Of a stretch of 64,000 nt of DNA, positions 56,907 to 64,000 are shown piece after piece. The position numbers and the translations under genes were made by a program. The notes beneath the pieces were generated by a model. The model searched no databases. It saw only the letters and a list, made by a program, of their open reading frames with translations, and had not been told where the DNA came from. The first letter of the stretch is position 1, and every line of letters begins with the position of its first letter. This DNA is from Hyphomicrobiaceae bacterium (GTDB lineage: Bacteria > Pseudomonadota > Alphaproteobacteria > Rhizobiales > Hyphomicrobiaceae). The stretch is from the NCBI GenBank assembly GCA_021775735.1, contig JAJFHG010000068.1, positions 93,677 through 157,676 on the forward strand, given 5' to 3'.

Positions 56907-57299
56907 GAGCGTCTGGCTGGTCTTTGACGCTGGACTGGCAGTAGGCAAATCAACCTTGCTCTGGCCGCGCGCCGCGTCTGGTGTTTCAGCCGTTGCAGGC
57001 AAGCCAATTGGTCGGGGTGTCTACTCAAGCGCTGACCAGCAACAGGTGTACACAGACGATTGACCTGCATTAGGTATCAATAATAGCCATACTCTTCTGC
57101 CTATTGCGTGTAGAGGTTCATGCCAGACCAGACCATACAGCGCGGTATAGTTGAAGTGGTATCCGTGAAAGTATGAAGTTCAGCAGGGAGTGGTTCTCAG
57201 AAAATCTGCTTGAGGGTAATCGCAACAAGCTCAAGTCATGATCTGGTTTAATTGTTTTCATGCTAAACAGTGCCCAGAACCAAGTCGAGGTCCGGAACA
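56907..57299. other. Gene-free stretch upstream of the RND pump genes
   Basis: No start codon with a usable ribosome binding site opens a frame here. A frame without a start runs on the plus strand from within the preceding gene to a stop near 57063 (it includes VFDAGLAVGKSTLLWPRA) but has no family likeness. The promoter of the RND genes should lie in the right half; no regulator gene or clear operator was seen. Confidence 0.5.
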
Positions 57300-58448
57300 A
57301 TGAACCAAAGAAGTCTGATTATCCTTTCAGCCTTTTTGACGATGATATCATTCGTTGCGATTGATGTATCGGCTCAAGCTCCACAAGCCCCACCAGTCAC
57401 CGTTGCAAACCCGATTGCAAAGCGCATTACGCAATGGGACGAGTTCTCTGGGCGCTTTGAAGCGATGGACAACGTTGAAGTTCGTCCACGCGTGTCGGGG
57501 TTCATTGATAAAATCCATTTTAAAGATGGAGATATGATCGAATCTGGTGCGGTACTCTTTACGATCGACAAGCGACCGTTTGAAATCACGCTTGCCGCGG
57601 CTCAGGCCGAGATGGCGAATGCCAAGGCGCAGGTAAAACTTCAAACAGCAGAAGTTGCACGGGCTAAGCCGTTGGAGAAAAAAAAGCTCCTTGCGACAGC
57701 CGAACTGGAAAAGCGTCAAGCAGGTCTTGCAAGTGCACTTGCACAAGTGCAAGCGGCTGAGGCATCTATTCGCAGTGCGAAGCTCAATCTTGAGTGGACG
57801 GATGTGCGCGCGCCAATAGCAGGGCGTCTCTCCGATGCCAAAGTGGACGTGGGCACGCTTGTCACAGGGGGTGCAGGCACAACAACATTGCTGACGACCA
57901 TTGTTCGGCTTGACCCCATTTATTTTGTTTTTGACGGCTCGGAAGCAGACTATCTGCGATACGTCCGTGCCTCCCAAAGCGGCGAACGGCCATCGTCGAG
58001 AAACACAGCCAATCCTGTGCGCATCAAATTGTCTGACGAAGAGGGCTGGCCCTGGTCTGGGAAAATGGAGTTTGTCGACAACCAACTTGATCCCAGAACG
58101 GGCACAATTCGTGCGCGCGCCATCGTCGATAACAAGAAGCTGTTCCTTTCTCCTGGCTTGTTTGGGCGAATGCAGCTCTATGGAGGCGAAATCGACGCGC
58201 TTCTCATACCAGATAGCGCTATCGTTTCGGATCAAACAAAGAAAATTGTATTTGTCGTCAATTCCGAAAACAAAGTTGAAGCACGCCCAGTGGTACTTGG
58301 CCCGCTGTCGGAAGGGCTCCGCGCAATAAAGTCGGGACTGGCTGCGGCTGACCGGACTGTAATAAACGGCATTGCCAATCCTGCTGTTCGCCCAGGGGCG
58401 ACGGTTAAACCTGAGAATGGTGAAATCAAAATACCAATGACCAACTGA
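57300..58448 (+). CDS. RND efflux periplasmic adaptor (AcrA/MexE-type)
   Basis: A 382-residue membrane-fusion protein of a tripartite efflux pump. After a signal peptide (IILSAFLTMISFVAIDVSAQ) come the lipoyl half RPRVSGFIDKIHFKDGDMIE, a helical hairpin (AQAEMANAKAQVKLQTAEVA), the second lipoyl half LEWTDVRAPIAGRLSDAKVD and the beta-barrel domain with NQLDPRTGTIRARAIVDN. No lipobox is seen. ATG 57300 is preferred over the frame start at 57270. The permease gene follows by 17 bases. Confidence 0.93.
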   Translation: MNQRSLIILSAFLTMISFVAIDVSAQAPQAPPVTVANPIAKRITQWDEFSGRFEAMDNVEVRPRVSGFIDKIHFKDGDMIESGAVLFTIDKRPFEITLAAAQAEMANAKAQVKLQTAEVARAKPLEKKKLLATAELEKRQAGLASALAQVQAAEASIRSAKLNLEWTDVRAPIAGRLSDAKVDVGTLVTGGAGTTTLLTTIVRLDPIYFVFDGSEADYLRYVRASQSGERPSSRNTANPVRIKLSDEEGWPWSGKMEFVDNQLDPRTGTIRARAIVDNKKLFLSPGLFGRMQLYGGEIDALLIPDSAIVSDQTKKIVFVVNSENKVEARPVVLGPLSEGLRAIKSGLAAADRTVINGIANPAVRPGATVKPENGEIKIPMTN

Positions 58449-58465
58449 GTGCAGGATACACGCGC

Positions 58466-61400
58466 ATGCAACTTTCGCGTTTTTTCATTGATCGGCCGAT
58501 TTTTGCAACCGTAATCTCTGTGATCATTACGATCATGGGGTTCATTGCGCAGTTCTCTCTGCCTGTTGCTGAGTACCCTGAAATTGCTCCTCCCACAGTC
58601 AATATCTCGGCAACCTATCCAGGCGCGTCTGCAAAGGTCATTTCGGAGACGGTCGCGACACCCATTGAGCAGGAAGTCAACGGTGTTGACGGGATGCTCT
58701 ATATTTCATCGCAATCAACTGGCGATGGCCGACTTTCGATCAACGTCGTTTTCAAGCCTGGCACAGATATCGATCAGGCACAGGTCTTGGTTCAAAACCG
58801 CGTATCTGTTGCAGAACCGCGTCTGCCGGAAGATGTTCGTCGATTGGGCCTATCGGTCCGCAAAGCATCACCTGATCTGATGATGGTTGTGCACATGACG
58901 TCGCCGAACGGGCAGCGCGACCAGCAATACATATCAAACTATGCAAACCTTTATGTGAAAGACGTGTTGGCACGTCTCGACGGTGTTGGAGACGTGCGTG
59001 TTTTTGGTGCCCGCGACTACGCGATGCGTGTTTGGCTTGATCCGGATAAGATCGCGGCCCGCAACTTGACGGCAAGCGAGGTTGTTGCCGCCCTGCGTGC
59101 TTCAAATTTGCAAGTTGCGGCAGGGTCAATTAATCAGCCTCCTGCAACGTCAGACGGCGCGTTTACAATTTCAATACAAACACTCGGCCGTCTGTCGTCA
59201 CCGGAACAATTTGAAGACATTGTTATTCGTTCTGACGACCGTGGAGCTGTTGTCCGGGTGCGAGATGTTGCTCGGGTCGAGCTTGGTTCGCAGGACTATA
59301 CGGTCAACGCCTATCTCAACAACAAAACCGCAACAGCGATTGTCATATTTCAGCGTCCCGGATCCAATGCGCTCAATACAGCCGCTCAGATAAAATCTGA
59401 AATGGGCCGCCTGTCAAAAGACTTCCCTCAAGGTGTTGGCTATTCGGTTGTCTACAATCCAACAGAATTTATTCAAGCATCTGTTGATGCTGTGATTGAA
59501 ACACTCCTGGAAGCCGTTCTGCTCGTCGTCATCGTGGTCATCGTGTTTTTGCAAACGTGGCGTGCGGCCATTATTCCGATTGTCGCCATTCCCGTTTCGC
59601 TGATCGGTAGCTTTGCGGTCATGAGCACACTTGGAATTTCATTGAATACGCTTTCACTTTTTGGGCTCGTTCTGGCAATCGGCATTGTCGTCGATGATGC
59701 TATTATTGTGGTTGAAAACGTCGAAAGATATCTCGCTGAAGGATTTTCGCCGCGCGAGGCCGCTTATAAAACCATGGATGAAGTGGGCGGTGCGCTCATC
59801 GCAATGTCTCTTGTGTTGGTTGCAGTCTTCCTGCCGACGGCATTTATAACCGGACTTCAAGGTACATTTTATACGCAATTTGCGATCACGATTGCCGGGT
59901 CAACAATGATTTCCTTGTTGGTGTCGCTGACGTTGTCACCGGCGCTTGCTGCCATTTTATTGAAGCCCCATGACAAGTCGAAGCCAAAAAAAGGCGTGCT
60001 CTACTGGTTGGCGACTCCTTTGCGGTGGTTTTTTGCAGCCTTTAACTGGATATTCGACGCACTGTCTCGCGGTTACGGTGCGCTGACCGCCCGCCTCGTC
60101 CGGATTGCCGCGTTGCTGCTCATTGTTTATGGCGGACTTCTTTACGCAACCTACGATCGTTTACAAGCAACGCCTACCGGCCTCATACCTCAGCTTGATC
60201 GGGCATATTTTATTACGGCATTTCAATTGCCGCCGGGAGCGACCCTCGACCGAACGGATAAAGTGGTCAAACGCGCGAGCGAAATCCTAATCTCACGCCC
60301 TGGAGTTAGAGATGCAGTTGCCTTTGTCGGCTTCGACGGTGCAACCTTTACAAACGCGCCGAACACAGGCGTCATATTTGTGGCGCTCAAATCTTTTGAT
60401 GAACGCCTCAAGTCAGGACTCAAAAAGGATGCCATTCTCAATGACTTGCGCCAGCAGATGGCAACGCTCAGAGATGCTTTTGCGTTCGTCATCGAGCCAC
60501 CCTCTGTTCCCGGAATTGGCACGGGCGGTGGCCTAAAGGGGTACGTTCAAGATCGTTCCGGACGCGGACTGCAAGCCCTTGAAGGTGCCGCTTGGGCCGT
60601 GGCAGGAACAGCTGCACAAACACCAGGCTTCACCCAGGCGTTCACGCTTTTCAATACCCGTACGCCGGAAATCTATGCCGACATAGACCGCACAAAAACC
60701 GAACGCCTTGGCGTTCCGGTTGCCAACATATTTGAGACGCTTTCGATTTACATGGGGTCGGCCTTCGTCAACGACTTTAATATTCTTGGCCGGACCTACA
60801 GGGTTACAGCACAAGCCGACAACCCCTATCGGCTCGACTTGCGCGATGTGGCCAACCTGCGTACCCGCAACAGTTTTGGAAACATGGTGCCGATCGGTTC
60901 GGTGGCGGAATTTCAAAACAGGACAGGCGCCTATCGCGTGCCGCGCTACAATCTCTATCCGTCTGCCGAAGTTCAGGTCGGGTTTGCGCGCGGGGTTTCG
61001 TCGGGCGAAGCAATCAAAACAATCGAGAAGATTGCTGCAGAGAAGTTGCCAAGCGGCTTTGGCTTTGAATGGACCGAAATCGCACTTCAAGAAAAGCTCG
61101 CAGGCTCAACAGCGCTCCTAGCGTTCACACTCGCTGTTATTTTTGTCTTTTTGCTGCTGTCAGCGCTCTACGAGAGTTGGTTGTTACCGCTGGCCGTCAT
61201 CTTAATTGTTCCAATGTGCATTCTGGCAGCCATGATTGGTGTGCTTTTGCGCGACCTTGATCGCAATATTCTAGTTGAAATTGGCCTTATTGTACTTGTT
61301 GCGTTGGCGGCGAAGAATGCAATTCTGATTGTCGAGTTTGCTAAACAAGCAGAAGACGAAGGTGCAACTCCGTATGAGGCTGCGGTGTCAGCAGCCCGTA

Positions 61401-61660
61401 CCCGCTTGCGTCCCATTCTCATGACTTCGTTTGCGTTTATCTTAGGCGTTGTACCGCTGCTCCTGGCAAGCGGCGCCGGAGCTGAAATGCGCCAATCCCT
61501 CGGCACAGCCGTTTTTTCTGGCATGCTCGGCGTGACGTTTTTTGGCCTACTGTTTACACCGACTTTCTATGTCGTCTTTCGCAAACTGGGTTCTCTGCGA
61601 CTGTGGCGGAAGAAGACCCCGCAAGGCGAACCTGAAACAGCCAATACGGGTGAAACTTAA
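58466..61660 (+). CDS. RND multidrug efflux permease (AcrB/MexF-type)
   Basis: A 1064-residue inner-membrane pump with 12 helices driven by protons. It opens with the typical SRFFIDRPIFATVISVIITI; proton-relay residues are seen in LAIGIVVDDAIIVVENVERY (Asp-Asp, helix 4) and LVALAAKNAILIVEFAKQ (Lys, helix 10). Two large periplasmic loops carry the docking and porter domains, for example LPEDVRRLGLSVRKASPDL. No TolC-like outer-membrane gene is adjacent, so it must use one encoded elsewhere. Substrates unknown. Confidence 0.96.
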   Translation: MQLSRFFIDRPIFATVISVIITIMGFIAQFSLPVAEYPEIAPPTVNISATYPGASAKVISETVATPIEQEVNGVDGMLYISSQSTGDGRLSINVVFKPGTDIDQAQVLVQNRVSVAEPRLPEDVRRLGLSVRKASPDLMMVVHMTSPNGQRDQQYISNYANLYVKDVLARLDGVGDVRVFGARDYAMRVWLDPDKIAARNLTASEVVAALRASNLQVAAGSINQPPATSDGAFTISIQTLGRLSSPEQFEDIVIRSDDRGAVVRVRDVARVELGSQDYTVNAYLNNKTATAIVIFQRPGSNALNTAAQIKSEMGRLSKDFPQGVGYSVVYNPTEFIQASVDAVIETLLEAVLLVVIVVIVFLQTWRAAIIPIVAIPVSLIGSFAVMSTLGISLNTLSLFGLVLAIGIVVDDAIIVVENVERYLAEGFSPREAAYKTMDEVGGALIAMSLVLVAVFLPTAFITGLQGTFYTQFAITIAGSTMISLLVSLTLSPALAAILLKPHDKSKPKKGVLYWLATPLRWFFAAFNWIFDALSRGYGALTARLVRIAALLLIVYGGLLYATYDRLQATPTGLIPQLDRAYFITAFQLPPGATLDRTDKVVKRASEILISRPGVRDAVAFVGFDGATFTNAPNTGVIFVALKSFDERLKSGLKKDAILNDLRQQMATLRDAFAFVIEPPSVPGIGTGGGLKGYVQDRSGRGLQALEGAAWAVAGTAAQTPGFTQAFTLFNTRTPEIYADIDRTKTERLGVPVANIFETLSIYMGSAFVNDFNILGRTYRVTAQADNPYRLDLRDVANLRTRNSFGNMVPIGSVAEFQNRTGAYRVPRYNLYPSAEVQVGFARGVSSGEAIKTIEKIAAEKLPSGFGFEWTEIALQEKLAGSTALLAFTLAVIFVFLLLSALYESWLLPLAVILIVPMCILAAMIGVLLRDLDRNILVEIGLIVLVALAAKNAILIVEFAKQAEDEGATPYEAAVSAARTRLRPILMTSFAFILGVVPLLLASGAGAEMRQSLGTAVFSGMLGVTFFGLLFTPTFYVVFRKLGSLRLWRKKTPQGEPETANTGET

Positions 61661-61958
61661 CGTCGCTTGGCGAGAGTTCTGTTTTCCATTGAAGATCTGA
61701 ACTCGCGTTAGTCGCTACGTGAGAGGCGTACGCGAATTCGCAGATGTGCATAGAAGAATGGGTAATCTGTACTTAGAAGGCCGTTCTCCGCAGGTGATCG
61801 ACTGCTCGATTAATCCCATCTGATTTGGCAGTCAGACGAAGGCGCTCCGATCTACGTGCTTGGATCTGTTGCAGCCACAAACTTATTTTTGAAACTACAG
61901 TTGGGCGGTGTCCGTACCTAGTGGAGCCCATCAGATTTTTGTTTGGATATCGGATTAT

Positions 61959-62696
61959 ATGAAAAGAGTGCTCTTATTTGCGATGCTGGCCGTCGCTTCA
62001 GTCGCCGCCATCTATCTGTCGTCCAATGTCATGCAGGGGGAAGAGTCCACTAAAGTCCAAATGAACCGCAAGACGGCATCATTCGGTAAGACCGGTCTTT
62101 CAACCGCAACGTTCGCAGGCGGTTGCTTTTGGTGTGTCGAAGCGGCCTTTCAGGATGTCCCGGGTGTTCGTGTAGCGATATCAGGGTTTGCAGGTGGCGA
62201 TGTGCCAAACCCAACCTACATGCAGGTCGCGCTCGGAATGACCAAACACACGGAGGCCGTTCAGGTTTTTTATGATCCAAAGGTCATAAGTTATGAGGGA
62301 CTCCTGCAAGTGCTTTGGCGCACTGCCGATCCAACCGATTCAGACGGGCAGTTTTCTGACCGCGGCAGTCAATACCGGCCAGCAATCTTCTTTCACAATA
62401 ACGACCAAAAACGCATAGCGACACGGGCTCGCAAAGAACTCGCAATGTCAACTCGTTTTGAGAAACCGATTACGATTGAGATCGTTCCCTTCAAAGCATT
62501 TTATCCGGCCGAAGAGAGGCATCAGGACTATTATTTGAGGAACCCATGGAGTTATAAATTGTATACGATCGGATCTGGACGCGCTGGGTTTCAAGAAAGA
62601 ACTTGGGGTGACGCGTTAACTGTTGATTTTTCCAAATACCGCCCAAGTCAAATTGAAAACAAAAATGCTGCTATGCCTGACCTCATGGGTATGTGA
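61959..62696 (+). CDS. msrA: Peptide methionine sulfoxide reductase MsrA, membrane-anchored or exported
   Basis: A 245-residue MsrA that repairs oxidised methionine (S-sulfoxide). The active site is FAGGCFWCVEAAFQ; GFAGGDVPNPTYMQV, TKHTEAVQVFYDP, SDRGSQYRPAIFF and AEERHQDYYLRNP are family motifs. The N-terminus (KRVLLFAMLAVASVAAIYLS) is a signal peptide or anchor, so it works in the periplasm. ATG 61959 was chosen so that this segment starts the protein. The C-terminal 20 residues after FSKYRPSQ are extra. It follows the RND genes after about 300 bases and need not be in their operon. Confidence 0.94.
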   Translation: MKRVLLFAMLAVASVAAIYLSSNVMQGEESTKVQMNRKTASFGKTGLSTATFAGGCFWCVEAAFQDVPGVRVAISGFAGGDVPNPTYMQVALGMTKHTEAVQVFYDPKVISYEGLLQVLWRTADPTDSDGQFSDRGSQYRPAIFFHNNDQKRIATRARKELAMSTRFEKPITIEIVPFKAFYPAEERHQDYYLRNPWSYKLYTIGSGRAGFQERTWGDALTVDFSKYRPSQIENKNAAMPDLMGM

Positions 62697-62770
62697 TCTG
62701 CAAAGTGACGCAAGACAAAAAGTGGTGCTAATCGAGAGAGAAAGGATACTCACGCAACGCCATTTTGGAA

Positions 62771-62798
62771 ACAAAAAAAACCGCCCTACAAAGGCGGC
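62771..62798 (-). terminator. Orphan rho-independent terminator on the minus strand
   Basis: On the minus strand CCGCC-N7-GGCGG (62797-62781) is followed by eight T. No minus-strand gene lies upstream within 900 bases, so it would end an unannotated transcript. On the plus strand the tail CTTGATTCTT is weak, although it could still help end the msrA message. Confidence 0.6.
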
Positions 62799-62809
62799 TT
62801 GATTCTTCG

Positions 62810-62865
62810 GTTGATACACGAATCAACACTACAGAATATGTACCCTGTAACATCGACAGCTGTAG
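62810..62865 (-). ncRNA. Possible small RNA: two hairpins before the orphan terminator
   Basis: Two inverted repeats lie beside the terminator: GTTGAT-N6-ATCAAC (62810-62827) and CTACAG-N25-CTGTAG (62829-62865). Read on the minus strand, they give two stem-loops followed at once by the terminator, the usual plan of a small regulatory RNA of about 100-180 bases. No clear promoter was found, so this is only a candidate. Confidence 0.35.
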
Positions 62866-63260
62866 ACAAAAAAAATGACTTCAAAGTGGCCCATAACGAG
62901 GGGGCTTTACAGCATTCTATTCTTCCATCCTCGAAATAAGACTAAGCCGAGCCCAGCGGTCAGAACAGCTCAAATCAAGCGTTGATGAACGCCATCTCTA
63001 GGAATACTCAATATAAGCATTACGCAATTGTTCCATAAATGCCAGCAGATGACCCCAAGCCAGTCACAATTCGCCCACCACACGCCGGCAAAATGAACAC
63101 AGTCATTCATCGTCAGTTCAGGTTGGCATTGATAGCCCGTTGAAGTGATGCGCACGTGGATGTCGTGTGGCGACAAAACTGAGGACCTGCACGCGACACG
63201 GGCCGCAACCGCCGGCTGCAACACTTTGGCAGCAGACCAATATAAAGTGGAGTGGAGGCA

Positions 63261-63665
63261 ATGAAAGCAATCCGTAACGCACTGGGTATCTTGGCCATCG
63301 CGCTGTTGATGCCGCTCACCGCAGGGGCTGCAAGCGCAGCGCAGGTACCACATGTGACCGGCACGCCATCATCAGTGTCTAGCGCAACTACAAGCCAACC
63401 AACGGGCCTTGTCACCAAATCTGTACAACCAAAGACCATCAAAGTCGCTGGCCGTCGCGGCCGCGGATTGGCTCTTGGCATCATTGCTGGGGCAGCCACA
63501 GCCGCGATACTATCCGGCGCCGCAAGGGGGCACGACCGCTACTACTATCGTAGCTATCGACGCCAGCCCCGCTATCGTCGTCGTCATCGCTGTGACCGCT
63601 GGGCCTACAAGTGTGACTACGGCAATGACCGTGCCTGCTACAAGTATGATCGCTACTGCTACTAG
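63261..63665 (+). CDS. Small secreted Tyr/Arg/Cys-rich protein
   Basis: A 134-residue exported protein. The signal peptide (KAIRNALGILAIALLMPLTA) ends near AGAASAAQ. A Ser/Thr-rich part is followed by a Gly/Ala hydrophobic stretch (RGRGLALGIIAGAATAAILS) and an extreme C-terminus with many Tyr and Arg and four Cys (RCDRWAYKCDYGNDRACYKY). Similar small rhizobial secreted proteins with Tyr/Cys-rich ends exist but have no known function. GGAG lies eight bases before ATG 63261; GTG 63252 is also in frame. A terminator follows. Confidence 0.75.
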   Translation: MKAIRNALGILAIALLMPLTAGAASAAQVPHVTGTPSSVSSATTSQPTGLVTKSVQPKTIKVAGRRGRGLALGIIAGAATAAILSGAARGHDRYYYRSYRRQPRYRRRHRCDRWAYKCDYGNDRACYKYDRYCY

Positions 63666-63698
63666 TAGCCACAACGCCAAGCAGTTCAGGATAAAATG

Positions 63699-63737
63699 AG
63701 GGCGCTCCGGTGATGGTATCGGTGCGCCCTTGCTTTT
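63699..63737 (+). terminator. Terminator of the Tyr/Arg/Cys-rich protein gene
   Basis: AGGGCGC (63699-63705) and GCGCCCT (63724-63730) pair, with CC/GG adding to the stem, followed by TGCTTTTG. It begins 33 bases after the stop codon at 63665. Confidence 0.7.
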
Positions 63738-63771
63738 GATTCCGGCGCATTTTCAAGCGCCGGAATCAAAA
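63734..63771. repeat. Perfect 15-bp inverted repeat
   Basis: TTTTGATTCCGGCGC (63734-63748) and GCGCCGGAATCAAAA (63757-63771) are separated by eight bases. The T and A runs are part of the arms, so it can act as a stem on both strands between two convergent genes, and its left arm overlaps the T-run of the preceding terminator. Confidence 0.75.
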
Positions 63772-63803
63772 AGGGCAATGACCACCACGGTGTGATCATT
63801 ACC
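63770..63803 (-). terminator. Terminator of the minus-strand gene at the right edge
   Basis: On the minus strand GGGTAATGA pairs with TCATTGCCC (one G-U pair, nine pairs in all) and is followed by TTTTTG. It lies about 45 bases after the TAA of the partial frame at 63849. Confidence 0.6.
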
Positions 63804-63848
63804 CCTACCAGCACCCATAAAGGGTTTTGGATTTTCCGAACCGGCGTC

Positions 63849-64000
63849 TTAGATGACGTCGATTTTTGCTGGCAAGGTCGTCAGACATGTCGGTTGCCAT
63901 TTGAATGTTTTAACTGCGCAATTTAGTTCAGACTTGTGATGTCTTACATCGACAATCCATGTTGAGAGCGGCTCACTTGGTTGTATCCAATTCCAAAAAA
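63849..64000 (-). CDS. 3' end of a minus-strand gene cut by the window edge
   Basis: A frame open from the window edge to a TAA at 63849 shows 49 C-terminal residues, among them STWIVDVRHHKSELNCAVKT and TCLTTLPAKIDVI. The other two minus frames have early stops. A terminator follows in the right direction. I do not recognise the family. The coding call rests on openness, residue mix and the terminator. Confidence 0.5.
   Translation of the reverse strand, partial: FWNWIQPSEPLSTWIVDVRHHKSELNCAVKTFKWQPTCLTTLPAKIDVI

Larger units (their letters stand above)
62697..63260. other. Gene-free stretch with an orphan hairpin cluster
   Basis: No convincing coding frame; the minus-strand frames here look like shadows. 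The left part holds a minus-strand terminator and two inverted repeats (62770-62865). The rest must include the promoter of the small secreted protein gene at 63261. Several short A- and T-runs are present. Confidence 0.5.

Noticed and set aside
57348..58235. 295-codon minus-strand frame inside the RND adaptor gene
   Set aside because: It lies wholly opposite a clearly conserved adaptor gene and is rich in residues typical of shadow frames (Cys, Arg, His).
63113..63499. 128-codon minus-strand frame overlapping the Tyr/Arg/Cys-rich protein gene
   Set aside because: The plus-strand gene has a signal peptide, ribosome binding site and terminator; the minus frame has none of these.
1..64000. CRISPR arrays, tRNA genes, insertion sequences, prophage genes or integration sites
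   Set aside because: I looked for spaced direct repeats, tRNA-like GTTCGAATC arms, transposase or integrase motifs and found none that held up.

Overview
The window is chromosomal DNA from an alphaproteobacterium, most likely of the order Hyphomicrobiales (Rhizobiales). This rests on gene order and family content: ispH-thrB-rnhA; an F0 operon with both b and b' subunits, split from F1; mutY divergent from a DUF721 gene and followed by DsbA proteins and smc; SRP RNA-dnaX-ybaB-recR; a DUF2585 (UPF0314) protein; and a complete ccoNOQP-ccoGHIS cluster next to an FnrN-type regulator. Genus and species cannot be read from the sequence. No phage, insertion sequence, CRISPR array or tRNA was seen.

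Layout. 1-8 kb: the 3' part of a PAS-GGDEF-EAL protein, YqgE, a DsbD N-terminal-like protein, a peroxiredoxin, rnhA, thrB, ispH and a lipoprotein. 8-11 kb: atpI-B-E-F'-F on the minus strand with a promoter, an intercistronic stem-loop and a terminator. 11-14.4 kb: two tandem TadG-like von Willebrand A proteins. 14.8-22 kb: smc, two DsbA-type proteins, a DUF721 protein and mutY. 22-28.8 kb: an exported metallophosphoesterase, a DUF2147 protein, a two-gene YeeE/YedE transporter, an SH3-domain protein and a polytopic membrane protein. 28.8-32.5 kb: sitABCD-type Mn/Fe importer with a Mur/Fur-like operator inside its promoter. 32.5-42.7 kb: DUF2059, rimO, SRP RNA, dnaX, ybaB, DUF2585, recR, a glycosyltransferase, def, fmt, a small secreted protein and truA. 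42.7-46 kb: a short-chain dehydrogenase, folE and a YadGH-type ABC exporter. 46.3-56.4 kb: cbb3 oxidase structural and maturation genes, a perfect FNR box, a hemerythrin-like protein that has lost its iron ligands, and fnrN. 56.6-64 kb: a small membrane protein, an RND pump (adaptor plus permease), a membrane-anchored MsrA, an orphan structured element, a Tyr/Arg/Cys-rich secreted protein, and the 3' end of a minus-strand gene cut by the window edge.

How the genes work together. The most coherent functional block is 46.3-56.4 kb: CcoN/O/P/Q form the high-affinity terminal oxidase, CcoG/H/I/S and the TauE-like protein serve copper delivery and assembly, and FnrN would switch the block on at low oxygen through the box at 54971-54984. 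Around 19-20 kb two DsbA-type thiol oxidoreductases are paired, and a DsbD-like domain protein and a peroxiredoxin lie near 3-4.5 kb. The ferrous/manganese importer is a four-gene translationally coupled unit. Most of the window is ordinary housekeeping. No clearly new multi-gene system is evident; the best candidates for something undescribed are the ligand-less hemerythrin-like protein on the FNR-box intergene, the tandem TadG/VWA pair without other Tad genes, the exported 713-residue phosphoesterase with a Cys-rich C-terminus, and the orphan hairpin cluster at 62.77-62.87 kb.
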